Positions 48,101 through 56,347 of a DNA stretch of 64,000 nucleotides are shown here, in pieces (position 1 is the first letter of the stretch; each line of letters starts with the position of its first letter). The translations under genes and the position numbers were made by a program. A model generated the notes under the pieces. The model was not told the DNA's origin, did not search any database, and was given only the letters and a program-made list of their open reading frames with translations. Source of the stretch: Carya illinoinensis (lineage: Eukaryota > Streptophyta > Magnoliopsida > Fagales > Juglandaceae); contig NC_056763.1 of the NCBI RefSeq assembly GCF_018687715.1, forward strand, positions 354,501 to 418,500, in the 5' to 3' direction.

Positions 48101-51100
48101 CATTCAGTGGAGGCTGCCAGCCCATTCAGTGGAGGCCGCCAGCCCACCTACTCCTTTAGTAGGTTCTCATAGAATTCCACAACATGATTGTGGATTACCT
48201 GTTCTTCTCTGCACTCCACTCCATCCACCTTCAACATCTCAATATTGTTATTTCTCCTGTGTGAGTTTGCAATTCTGTGGAAGAAACTCGTGCTCCGATC
48301 CCCTTCCCTCAACCATAATGCCCTTGATTTTTGACGCCAAGACACCTCTTCTAATAGAATAAACCTTTCAACTTCTGCAACCAGCTCAACCTTCCTCTCT
48401 TGTTCCGCCTGAGTGAGGTGTTGTACCTCTTGAAGTCTCTCAATCTCTAGGATTTCTAACAACTTTACTTTTTTGGTTTCCCCTACATTGTCAAACGATT
48501 TCAAGTTCCATACTTGTAGATCTTTTTTGAGAGCTTTCAGTTTTGCTGCAAAAATGAAACTAGGAGGACCTTGAAACTGGTAAGAAGACCACCATTGTTT
48601 AACCCTATCCACAAACCCTTCCGATTTCAGCCACATATTCTCAAATTTAAACAGCCGACGACCTTATGAATGCCTCCACAATCGAGCAAAATCGGCCAAT
48701 GATCCGAACCAATACGAGGTAAACACTTCTGCCAGACCTTCGGAAAATGGCTTTCCCATTCCAGTGAAATTAGAAACCAGTCCAGTCGAGACCACGACTG
48801 GTTATTAGACCAAGTAGCGGTACCACCGGCTAAAAGCAAGTCCACCAAGTTCAAGTCAAAGATACACTCCGAGAACGCCTCCATTGCTGGCCATAATCTT
48901 CTAGCCAGAATTCGCACTTCTTGAATTTGGCATGCAATTTCTTCTCCCTTAAGGTTTGCAAAACAATCCTCAAGTGTTCATCATGTTCTTCAATGCCCTT
49001 AGAGTAAATGAGGATATCATTTATAAATACTACAACAAATTGATCTGTGTGAACCTAAGGGTCAATTTGGATCCTCAACTCACTTCAACTCATCTCATCT
49101 AATAATTACAATTTTTTCAAATTCCAACACAAAATACAATAAAAAATTCAACTTTTTCAAATCTCAAAATAATAATAATATTAAAAAATAATATTGTAAT
49201 AATATTTTATTCAACTTTCATCTCAACTCAACTCAACTCAACTCAACTCAACATCCAAATGCAGCCTAAAACGCCCCATTCATCAAGTCCATGGGTTGGG
49301 GCGCTAATCAACCCAACAACATCACCAAGAACTCGTAATGTCCATAGCGATTCCTAAAGGCAGTCTGAGGTACATCTTTTGCCATGATCTTCAATTGGTG
49401 ATACCTTGAATGCAGGTCAATCTTGGAGAAAATTCATGCTCCCTATAACTAGTCGAACAATTCCTCTATCATGGGCAATGGGCACTTGTTCTTAACCATT
49501 ACTCTATTCAACTCTCTATAATCTGTACAGAGCCTCATTGACCAATCATTCTTCTTTACAAATAGCACTAGTGCACCCCACCCCAAGGGGAAACACTAGG
49601 ACAGATATACCCCTTGTCCCAAATTTCTATAGGCCAAGACTTAAAAAGGATATGAAACCATTTATCCAGGGCTGTGATCTTTGTCAGAGGGTTAAAGCAA
49701 ATAACACTCACCCAATTGGACTATTATACCCCTTCCCCTATACCCTCCCCAACCCTAAACTCACATATCTATGGACTTTGTGGAAGGGCTTCCTAATTCA
49801 CATTTAACAGTCTCTAGGTGGTGGTCAGCAGGCTTAATAAAAGCCATTTCAACCCTCTTAAACACCCATACCCAGGCAAGAATGTGGCTAAACTTTTTCT
49901 CAAAAACATATTAGCTACATGGACTACCCGTCTCCATCGTATCTGACCAAGACAGCACATTCACTAGCCATTTTTGGCAATAACTATTTACACTTCAGGG
50001 GGTTCAAATGTCCCTAAGTACAGCCTACCACCCTCAAACCAATGGACAAATAGAAGCAATGAAGAAGAACCTAGAGAACTACCTAGGATGCTTCACTGGA
50101 GATTGACCAAAGGATTAGTCCCTATGGGTGCCTCTAGCAGAATGACAGAACAATTCCACACCACACATGTCAACTAACCTCACACCATTTGAGACCCTTT
50201 ACGGGTACCCACCACCAAGACTCCTCGACTATATACCTAACACTGCATGCATGAAGGCTGTGGAAGCTAATCTCCATTCCCGAGACTAGATATCAGAACT
50301 ACTCCATCAAAACCTGCACAAGGCACAAGATCACATGGAGAAATATGTAGGCTTGAAGATAAAAGACCAAGAGTTTAAAGTGGGAGAGAAAAGACCAAGA
50401 TTTTGAAGTGGGATACTTTGGTAGCTCATAGGTGCAACTTCAAACTAGCCCCTCAATTTTTTGAACCTTTCTTGGTAGTATCGGTTATATCTACCAGCTT
50501 CATCTTGAATCCATCCCACTTTCCATGTATCACAGCTCAAGAAGAAATTGGGTGCCAAGTTCACCGCAATCCCCCATGCTTCCTCCAATTGATGACCAAA
50601 GGATTCTCATCCTTGAACTAGAAGAAGTCCTAGGGAGCCAAATAACCAAGGGTGGGAACCAAGCCAAAGTAGAGTTGATGATTTGTTTGCAAGGACAAGG
50701 AACTGATGATGCAAGGTGGGAAACATACTCTCAGTTGAAGTAGGTTTTTCTCCACCTTACGAGCAAGGTGTTTTGATGGGGGTGGATCTGTCACAAGCCA
50801 AGATCTAGGGTTGGAATGATGGAGAAGCTTCTATGAAGCTGAAGGATCGAGACATAGGGAAGTGGGGGTAGATCTCAATTCCCATGGGCTTGCTCTTTGT
50901 TTACTCAGTCAACTATGTTAACTAGTTACTTCTGTTACTTGTTAAAAGGGCCAGACATAGTGAGCCTTTATGTTGTTAATTTGAGTAGGTTGTTGTAGTG
51001 TGCCAGGAAGTTCATGCTTTAGGGCCCGGTTTGGCAAGATTGGACTTGCTGTGTATTTGCTTTTGTTACTAGAATTGACCCATGGCCATTTTACTTGTTT

Positions 51101-51705
51101 CGGTTAAGTAAGTCTCATGGTATATGTACTGTTGGGGAAATATTGTAACGGCATCTGGAAAGTAATAGAATTCTCTTAACTCCTCCCATATCCTTCTTCT
51201 TCTTTACGGAGGTGTTGCCATCAAAGTGAGCTTATTTTGGATCTTTCCTCTTACAACTTGTGTGCGTTACATGCCACAACATGCGCTCATTGCATATCAT
51301 CCCCTTCGTGGTTTTCAGTATACTTCAAAGCAAATGCGAAATTAAAATTTATTCTCGAGAGATCTCAAGCATCTTACAAAGCTAAAGTACATACCAGAAC
51401 TACAAAAAACCCCACGACCCGATTAATCAAAACCCGAAATTCAAAACACTACACCAGTAAATTATATTTAAAGTTAAAATCCCTAACAACTTATTACCAA
51501 ATCAAACCAAATGTAAGAGAATAAGTGAGCATACAGTGTGTGTGTGTGTGTTCGTTCATCAAAATGAAAAAAAAAAAAAAAAAGTCAAAGAAATCCCACC
51601 TGAAATTCGCTCAGTGGGTTGACCCCGGCGCTGCCCAACCGCATCAATCCTAAACACAAAGGCGGCATAAAGAAGGCCAACACAAATCCACCTCCAACCC
51701 TTCAT
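32685..51705 (-). CDS. IRX10-LIKE (GUT1) type GT47 xylan xylosyltransferase, four exons
   Basis: The spliced reverse-strand reading is 51705-51600, 34598-34210, 33994-33753, 33198-32685: 1251 nt, 416 codons plus stop, no internal stop. It matches the IRX10/IRX10-L family in length (about 412-415 aa in Arabidopsis) and sequence. These Golgi enzymes elongate the beta-1,4-xylan backbone of secondary walls. Seen: a hydrophobic N-terminus ([13 protein letters not shown], residues 6-18), the [15 protein letters not shown] junction, exostosin-domain phrases [44 protein letters not shown] and [19 protein letters not shown], and the C-terminus [12 protein letters not shown]. All three introns are GT-AG. 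Intron 1 is 17001 bp and full of transposons; introns 2 and 3 are 215 and 554 bp. Likely functional. The alternative paralogue name IRX10 cannot be excluded. Confidence 0.95.
33753..33994 (-). CDS. IRX10-like gene, exon 3
   Basis: Starts after ...TTGAAG (acceptor 33996-33995) with [20 protein letters not shown] and ends GGTTATTACGCAAG before GTATTTTG. 242 nt, leaving two bases for an arginine codon split with exon 4. Confidence 0.95.
34210..34598 (-). CDS. IRX10-like gene, exon 2
   Basis: Starts after GTGTGTAG (acceptor at 34600-34599) and ends CATTATCAA before the donor GTAAGAACC at 34209. 389 nt: two bases completing a glycine codon, then 129 codons. Encodes [20 protein letters not shown] through the N-terminal exostosin half to DFGACFHYQ. 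Confidence 0.95.
34605..35588. other. Unassigned intronic DNA
   Basis: No coding or repeat feature recognised. AT-rich, with a polypyrimidine-poor acceptor side. ORFs are short and random. Confidence 0.4.
35589..36748 (-). mobile_element. Tandem TRIM array: five small LTRs with short internal domains
   Basis: LTR-like units of 152-175 bp lie at 35589-35763, 35862-36034, 36064-36237, 36340-36499 and 36597-36748. On the reverse strand they run TGTGATACC...GGGTGTTACA and share TGTGGGATCC and a CCTAGATATGGCTTGGGCC-like block. The spacers (98, 29, 102 and 97 bp) are minimal internal domains. Next to the LTR end they carry a reverse-strand TTGGCATCGGAGCC-like PBS; next to the LTR start is GAGGGGGGAGAT as PPT. 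This is the layout of terminal-repeat retrotransposons in miniature. No flanking TSD was found. Confidence 0.85.
36749..37231 (+). other. Possible gypsy PBS/gag start, otherwise unassigned
   Basis: TTGGTACTAGAGCTATG near 36771-36787 resembles a tRNA-Met-type PBS followed by a start codon. The next frame reads [20 protein letters not shown] (36785 on), like a chromovirus gag N-terminus, and stops at 36898-36900. The rest to 37231 shows nothing recognisable. Confidence 0.4.
37620..38600 (+). pseudogene. gag and protease start of the intronic copia element
   Basis: Reads [54 protein letters not shown] and, across several frame changes, protease [10 protein letters not shown] (about 38594). These are the UBN2-type gag and Asp-Ser-Gly protease of plant copia elements. 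Stops occur at 38050 and elsewhere. Confidence 0.8.
38960..39930 (+). pseudogene. Integrase of the intronic copia element
   Basis: FILFIDDYT, the core ending [20 protein letters not shown] (about 39450-39510) and a post-integrase [20 protein letters not shown] (39690 on). The central catalytic aspartate region is rearranged and several stops interrupt it. Confidence 0.8.
40090..41580 (+). pseudogene. RT and RNase H of the intronic copia element
   Basis: [34 protein letters not shown] and ALYGLKQAP (40277-40546), then [12 protein letters not shown] (catalytic YVDD, about 40664), [30 protein letters not shown] and finally [13 protein letters not shown] (41412 on). In-frame stops at 40544, 40805, 41147 and others show long decay. 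Confidence 0.85.
41895..42330 (+). other. Unassigned intronic stretch
   Basis: Two open frames (41905-42030 and 42078-42330) have reasonable amino-acid composition, but I recognise no family. They may be fragments of gypsy gag/protease sequence. Nothing more can be supported. Confidence 0.3.
42335..42620 (+). pseudogene. Ty3/gypsy integrase fragment (left copy)
   Basis: With frame changes it reads [28 protein letters not shown] and HPIGLLQPF, then a SMDFVE-like segment. This is the integrase zinc finger to core start. It is nearly identical over about 150 bp to 49650-49800, in the same orientation. Confidence 0.75.
42625..43035 (-). pseudogene. Ty3/gypsy RT/RNase H fragment
   Basis: The reverse-strand frame 42796-43005 reads [34 protein letters not shown] and [14 protein letters not shown] (RT thumb to RNase H). 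It then passes, near 42700, directly into [20 protein letters not shown] text belonging before RT, so two element parts are fused. The solo LTR at 43036 separates it from the preceding RT piece (45401-45586). Confidence 0.75.
43036..45400 (-). mobile_element. Solo LTR-A (2365 bp), TSD TTGGT, in a gypsy RT relic
   Basis: Starts TGTGACGCCCCC and ends GTATCACA on the forward strand; TTGGT is at 43031-43035 and 45401-45405. It is the reverse complement of the LTR-A copies at 972 and 61639, with the same acidic frame (about 43420-43340, GAG repeat expanded) and GA/CT-rich leader (44980-45060). No internal sequence, hence solo. Deleting it rejoins gypsy text TPMT and KLIHKG in frame. Confidence 0.95.
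45401..45586 (-). pseudogene. Ty3/gypsy RT segment between LINE and solo LTR
   Basis: The reverse strand reads [27 protein letters not shown] and LQEVCGGF, the part of gypsy RT following the KCEFW motif. It continues 48901-49590 on the other side of the LINE. Confidence 0.8.
46785..47974 (-). pseudogene. LINE reverse transcriptase
   Basis: The 247-codon frame 47231-47974 covers fingers and palm: [48 protein letters not shown] (the first catalytic Asp region) and [13 protein letters not shown]. The FADDT catalytic box is in the next frame (about 47240), and [20 protein letters not shown] follows at 46785-47048. The frame change falls around 47235. Confidence 0.88.
47960..48051 (-). repeat. 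46-bp tandem duplication inside the LINE
   Basis: AGCCATTTTCCTCACAACTT starts at 47960 and again at 48006; each unit is 46 bp, so it shifts the frame. A second small array, CCAGCCCATTCAGTGGAGGC (22-bp period), lies at 48095-48138. Confidence 0.85.
48901..49620 (-). pseudogene. Ty3/gypsy RT N-terminal half, split by a MITE
   Basis: The reverse strand reads [20 protein letters not shown] (about 49575-49515), [19 protein letters not shown], then DLMNGAF. After the MITE it reads [20 protein letters not shown] (FINDIL replaces the catalytic F-x-D-D box) and [10 protein letters not shown] at the LINE joint. Stops are present, so it is non-functional. Confidence 0.85.
49059..49266. mobile_element. 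Tourist-like MITE (208 bp), TSD TAA, in gypsy RT
   Basis: TAA at 49056-49058 and 49267-49269. Ends GGGTCAATTTGGAT and ATCCAAATGCAGCC are TIRs matching at 11 of 14. The interior matches the MITE at 4115-4315 (AATAATAATATTAAAAAATA, TTATTCAACTTTC). It also has a (CTCAA)n run at 49226-49250. Confidence 0.85.
49622..50745 (+). pseudogene. Ty3/gypsy integrase and chromodomain, forward strand
   Basis: [20 protein letters not shown] (49650 on), the core with YHPQTNG (about 50030) and [16 protein letters not shown] (about 50190), the C-terminal [19 protein letters not shown] region, then a chromodomain-like [20 protein letters not shown] (50660-50725) and ETYSQLK before TAG. Similar in style to element A, but from a separate copy. 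Stops and shifts throughout. Confidence 0.8.
50776..51230 (+). mobile_element. Probable 3' LTR following the chromodomain
   Basis: GATGGGGGTGGATC (50775-50788) is a good PPT directly before TGTCACAAGCC (50789). This is how the chromovirus 3' LTR should start. The sequence is non-coding. The 3' terminus is not identified, so the end is approximate. Confidence 0.5.
51600..51705 (-). CDS. IRX10-like gene, exon 1 coding part
   Basis: ATG at 51705-51703 opens a 35-codon exon plus one base, ending TTTCAG followed by the donor GTGGGATTT at 51599. It encodes MKGWRW, a hydrophobic signal/anchor stretch and GQPTERIS. The last G joins with GT of exon 2 to give glycine in ERISGSAGDV, the family's exact phrase. 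No earlier in-frame ATG is apparent. Confidence 0.92.
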
Positions 51706-52116
51706 CTTCTTTTTTCTCCACCAACAAAACAAGAATATGGACTCTCCGATAACAGAATAAGCAAAGTAGAAAGAAAGGCGAGGAAAGTCAGAACGATGCT
51801 GGAAAATATGTCCTAAAGAAGATTGGAACTTGAAGAAAAAGCAGAAGAAGAGAGGTTATAGTTGGGCCATCGTTGGAGTTCAAGGAAATGGGTTTTGCTC
51901 CAGCAGCAAAGTGAGACAGAGAAATTAACGATAGATTTGTTTTGAAGAAACAAAGCTCAACCCCTCTTTCCTTTCTGGAACTTCAATTAAATCTCCGCGG
52001 TTTGACGAAGAGGTCACCTCGTGCCATACCGAAGTCTACCGTCCCTTTGACAGTCTCTCAATTTTTGTTTTCTTATTTTTAACTCGCAGATTTAGCGCCT
52101 GATACTGTCCACGTTA
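51706..52116 (-). promoter_or_regulatory. 5' UTR / proximal promoter region of the IRX10-like gene
   Basis: Lies immediately upstream of the ATG on the reverse strand, with purine/pyrimidine-rich leader sequence and no competing ORF. I cannot identify a TATA box or start site with confidence. A candidate MITE begins at 52117. Confidence 0.4.
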
Positions 52117-52489
52117 GGATCGAGACGATAAATGTTAAAAAAGATTTTATAATTTTATTTTTAACAATTATTTATATTTTAAATATTTTAAATTTTAAAT
52201 TTTAAATTTTTTTATTTTATTATTATCTAATAATTATTTAAATAAAAAAATAATAGTATTTTTTTAAATTTCTAAATAAAACAAAAAAATAGATATAATA
52301 CTTTTTTAAATTCAAAACAAAAATTATATTCAAATAACTTTTTAATTTTATAATATTTTATTCAACTTTTACTCTCTATTTTCCTTTAAATTAATAAATT
52401 ATCTAAATTTAAATAATTTTATTACTATTTAGAAATCATTTTACTATTATTTTCAAAATATTAAAATACTCTAAATATCCAAACAAGCC
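52117..52489. mobile_element. Candidate AT-rich MITE (373 bp)
   Basis: TTA at 52114-52116 and 52490-52492. The right end ATCCAAACAAGCC is a Tourist-type terminus. The left end GGATCGAGACGATA is a poor inverted match. It contains TTTATTCAACTTTTACTC, like the other two MITEs. Could be an eroded relative. Confidence 0.4.
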
Positions 52490-52492
52490 TTA

Positions 52493-54150
52493 AATAACTC
52501 AAACATTTCTATCTTGCATTATGGAAATTTTGTACATATAAAAACATATTTAAAAGAAAAGTTTTGCTATATATAAGTAAAGTCGTGTACTAATATATGT
52601 CAAATTGATTCACATTAGTGCATAATTATATCAATAAAATTTATGTTAAACTGATTTCTTCATACTTAAAATTTAAATTAACATTGTTTTCAATAAAATC
52701 TATTGTTTGACTAATCACATTGAATTGATATGCAGATTAGTACATAATTATACTTGCAATTAGATTTTTTCTTAAAAAAATAATTTAATTCAGACTGATT
52801 CAGCCAGACTCATAAAATAAAATAAATGAAAAAAAAGTGGTAAAAAAATAATTGAATATGTCAAAAATTGAATGAATTTCGCCGAATGGGTGTATCACTA
52901 CATTTTACACTTACTAATAACAAAAAGACACGTAGAAACTCTAGGAAAACGAAAAATGGCGGTGTATGTAGTGTCCCTCCCCCCCCCCCCCCCCCCCACC
53001 CACCGGCCCACCCAAAAAAAAACCCAATCTTCACTTTGTTCGACATACCCATTGTCATCACCCCCAACTCCAGCTCTCAGCCTCTCTCTCTCTCTCTCTC
53101 TCTTCAAGCCAGTTCGGCCTCTCAAAAATATAAATTGGTTAAATTTGTCATAGACTTTCTATTGCAAATGTGTGCAAGGAAATGTGTTTTTTTTTTTATT
53201 CATTTCCTTGCAAATTGAGATTTCGGCATTTGACAGAAGGAGACAAGCAGTGTCTTTAGGCATTTTTGACATAACGTAAAAAAATGGCGTAGAAAAATGT
53301 ACGTTGTATTGGGACATTTTTGTACGTTGTCTCTAGTTTTATCTGCGAGCATTTGATGAAAGGAAATCTGGACATTTATCTCAAGATCTAGATATTTTTG
53401 TACATTATGTTTGGGAAGTAGCGATGCTATTTCGAATCACATGCCAAAAATCTAGTTCCCTTGCAAATGTTGTTATCGACAAATTACAATGATTTAAAAA
53501 TCTTTGCAACACAATTTTTTTGTGTGATTTTTTTTTTTTTTTTTTTTTTTGGCTAATGGGTTTTCCAAAGTAATGGGATTGTAATTTAATCTCTTCAAAT
53601 TTTATTGTGAATTTGGACACTGCAAATTTGAGCTTTCATTGCAAATGATTGTGGGTTTGAACCACTACAGATTTGGCTTCAAGGGGTTTCAAAGGTCTTG
53701 GTAGGGTCTCGGAGATGGGAGGGTCTTTAGACGATGGTCTTGAGAGAGAGTTTCTATAATTCTGTGTATGCAGCCTGCGATTTAGTGTATGTGCAGCCCA
53801 TTCTTAGCCAAATAGGATGACGACATGGCACCACCTTATTGCTATTTGAGGTTTAACACCATACCTATCCAGAGATTTTCTCTACTTTTTAATCTCTTAA
53901 AAATAACCAATTCAACCATTCAATCGATTTTTTAAGCCATTCAAAATCATGTTTTTTTAATTGTGTATAACAAATGAGTTTTCTATTTCTTGTACAAAAA
54001 GAAAATACAACTAAATATATATTAATTTTCTTGTCCTTATATTTGCTAAAGAGCTTAAAGTAAGGGGTAAAATATAAAGTTATTTATTTTTACATTTATT
54101 TAGATTTTTTTTTATCAAAATTAGTCAATAAATTTATATTTTAAAGTCTC
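52493..54150. other. Intergenic, no gene seen
   Basis: AT-rich. Holds a poly-C tract (about 52978-52997), a (CT)n run at 53084-53103 and a poly-T tract (53529-53550). ORFs across these tracts are low-complexity. No domain recognised. Confidence 0.45.
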
Positions 54151-54154
54151 TTAA

Positions 54155-55162
54155 ATGAGACTTTGGAAGAACATTTGGAAACTTCATGTACCTCACATAA
54201 TTAAAGTTTTTGCATGGAGGGTGTGTAAGAATATCCTTCATACTCTCAGAAATTTGAAGGGTCAAAAGTTAATTGAAGATGACAGTTGCATTTGGTGTCA
54301 AGAAGAAGAGGAAGATGTTAACCATGCACTGGTTTACTACCATCTAATTATTGATAGTTGGCTGCAACTTTTTCCATCTCTCAAAGCATCTACTCATAAG
54401 ATGGATTTTCTACAACTTATTCTTTCTGTTATAAGAAGAAAATCTGAGGGTGAGTTAGAGAAGTTTTTTCTGATGGCATGGGGCTTCTGGTATAGGCGTA
54501 ATCAGTGGATGTATGAAGAACATATTTTGACACCAGACCAAGTCATAGAGCATGCATTATCTTTATATAAGGAGCATAAGGAAGCTGCAGAGGCATTGAA
54601 AGTTAGACTGAGGTATAGATGTAGATGGAAACTACCTCCTTCGGGTGTGTTAAAACTTAATGTGGATGGAGCCCTCTTCAATGATCAATGCAAGTCTAGT
54701 ATTGGAGTGGTTTTAAGAGATGACAGAGGACAAGTTTTGTTTGCTGCAAGTAAACCAGAAGATGCACTTGCAGATCTAATGGAAATTGAGTTAATTGCTA
54801 TGTTAAGAGGTTTGCAGCTGTGCATTCCTTTAGGCATTTCAGATTTACAAATAGAAACAGATGCCTTGCTTGTTGTTCAGGAATTGCGAAAAGAGGATTT
54901 CTCATCAACTTTGTGGGGAATTTTAGTTCAAGATATCAAATCATTACTTAATAGGCATCCATCATGTAAAGTGCATCATAAAGGGAGGGAAGTTAATGGA
55001 GTAGCTCATGCTTTGGCCCGATTTGCATGGAATCTCAATGATAAAGTTATTTGGTGGGATTTAATCCTAGAGTGTATTTCTCAAGCTATGTGGGCAGATT
55101 TATCTTTGTAATGTTTTGATATTTGCTTATTTGAATAAAGTGCAATATGGTTAAAAAAAAAA
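54155..55162 (+). mobile_element. 5'-truncated LINE with intact zf-RVT/RNase H ORF
   Basis: The 318-codon ORF 54155-55111 reads zf-RVT (HIIKVFAWRVCKNILHT, SCIWCQEEEEDVNHAL) then RNase H (LNVDGALFND, MEIELIAMLRGLQLC, IETDALLVVQEL, REVNGVAHALARFA). The D, E and D of the active site and the late H region are visible. It is followed by AATAAAG and an A-run (55153-55161), the LINE 3' end. Upstream RT is absent. It could instead be a free-standing RNase H-like gene of the kind often annotated in plants. Start codon choice is uncertain because the ORF is open from the truncation. Confidence 0.75.
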
Positions 55163-56342
55163 CTCAATTCAAGCTTCTTATTAATGGTCTGATTCAATAA
55201 ATTCGATTACCCGATATATTGGAAAGGACCTTCTCTAGTTTTGAATTTAATTTTAATTTTCCTAACCTTGGGTCAAAGTTTTCTTTTAAAAAAGAAAAAT
55301 AGAAGTCCTTTCAAACTATTTGCTAATTTGTAGTTACACCTTAAACTAACGAAAAAAAATTACAATCAAATATGCTACTTTGCCCGCTTGCTTGTGCCCA
55401 CTGTAAGTGACCGCCTAATGTGGCATATGACGTGTAGTGCTTGATGTGGCATGTGAAGACAAAAATAAAAAACAAATTCCATTCCCACGTGATTTTCTTC
55501 TTCTTTGTGTAAAGAATCGAAACTCATATGCATCCACCTGCCCCACTTGCCCCCACCCTCACGGCGTCGACCACCACCATACTCGGCCCCATCTCCAATA
55601 ACAAAAGACTCTGCACATAAACTCCACCATAGATTCAAATCCACAACTGAAACATGAGACCGATCTTGCACCCACCTGGCCCCTCCCTCACGGCGCCGAC
55701 CACCATACTCGGCCCCATTTCTAGGGAGATCTAGATCCACACAGAAACTCCACCACCGATTCGACTCCACAATCTTGACTTCCTTTTATTCAGATTCCCC
55801 CCTTCCCACCCCCCCTCCCCTGGATTTCTGATTCGACCCCCCGACTCCACAATCACTCCACAACGGGTTCAAGGTAAAAATTATAGGTAGTTTTCCCTAA
55901 GAACTATTTTCTTTCTTGGCATTCTCTTTTTGGAGGGATTAGGGGATGCTTGCAATTTTAGTGACCAAATTGCATGACCAAATGTAATTGCATTCAAAAC
56001 TTTTATTCTTTTATTGCTTTAATGGATAAGAAAGCTACACATTAGCCAAGCCAAAACTTGAAAGAATAAGAAAATAAACTGCATTTGCCATCTACAAATC
56101 TTTTGAAAGTGACAATGCTCTCTAAAAACAAGCACAGGAATTAGTCTAAAGTCTAAAGGGGTCCAATTCCATCAACATTTATAACCCCCATTTCTTCATG
56201 CCAAAAAAATTAAACAAAGTGAAAAGAGGGATCCAAATTTACCTATAAGAACACACCTGTCTAATATACTCTTTACACATAGCCTAAACATGGAATAAGC
56301 TGAGGAACAACATGAAGTTGAGGAAGAACATGAAGCCTCTCC
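55163..56342. other. Intergenic, with a 129-bp tandem repeat
   Basis: CTCACGGCGYCGACCACC starts at 55558 and again at 55687, each followed by a CATACTCGGCCCCAT block and AAACTCCACCA. A reverse-strand 131-codon ORF (55375-55770) is a product of this repeat and has no recognised domain. C-rich sequence at 55797-55870 is followed by AAGGTAAAA, possibly a 5' UTR and splice donor. This is speculative. Confidence 0.4.
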
Positions 56343-56347
56343 AGAAG

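Larger units (their letters stand above)
45587..48900 (-). mobile_element. L1-type LINE, 5' truncated, reverse strand
   Basis: The poly-A tail lies at 45587-45605 on the reverse strand. ORF2 relics, in order: endonuclease C-terminus (48627-48900; [24 protein letters not shown]), a linker region (48148-48636), reverse transcriptase (47974 to about 46785; [45 protein letters not shown]), and zf-RVT (46245-46036; [11 protein letters not shown]). Frames are broken. It is inserted in gypsy RT between KCEFW and ISFLG. Target duplication is at most AAGA, and the 5' joint shows microhomology. Confidence 0.9.
34599..51599 (-). other. Intron 1 of the IRX10-like gene (17001 bp)
   Basis: Bounded by GT (51599-51598) and AG (34600-34599). 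It contains, from the acceptor side: unassigned DNA, a TRIM array, a copia relic, gypsy fragments on both strands, a solo LTR-A, a LINE, a MITE and a gypsy integrase/LTR piece. The exons on both sides are intact and in phase, which argues that splicing across it works or did until recently. Confidence 0.88.

Noticed and set aside
55375..55770. 131-codon reverse ORF with repeated WWSxC blocks
   Set aside because: The repeats mirror a 129-bp DNA duplication; no recognised family.
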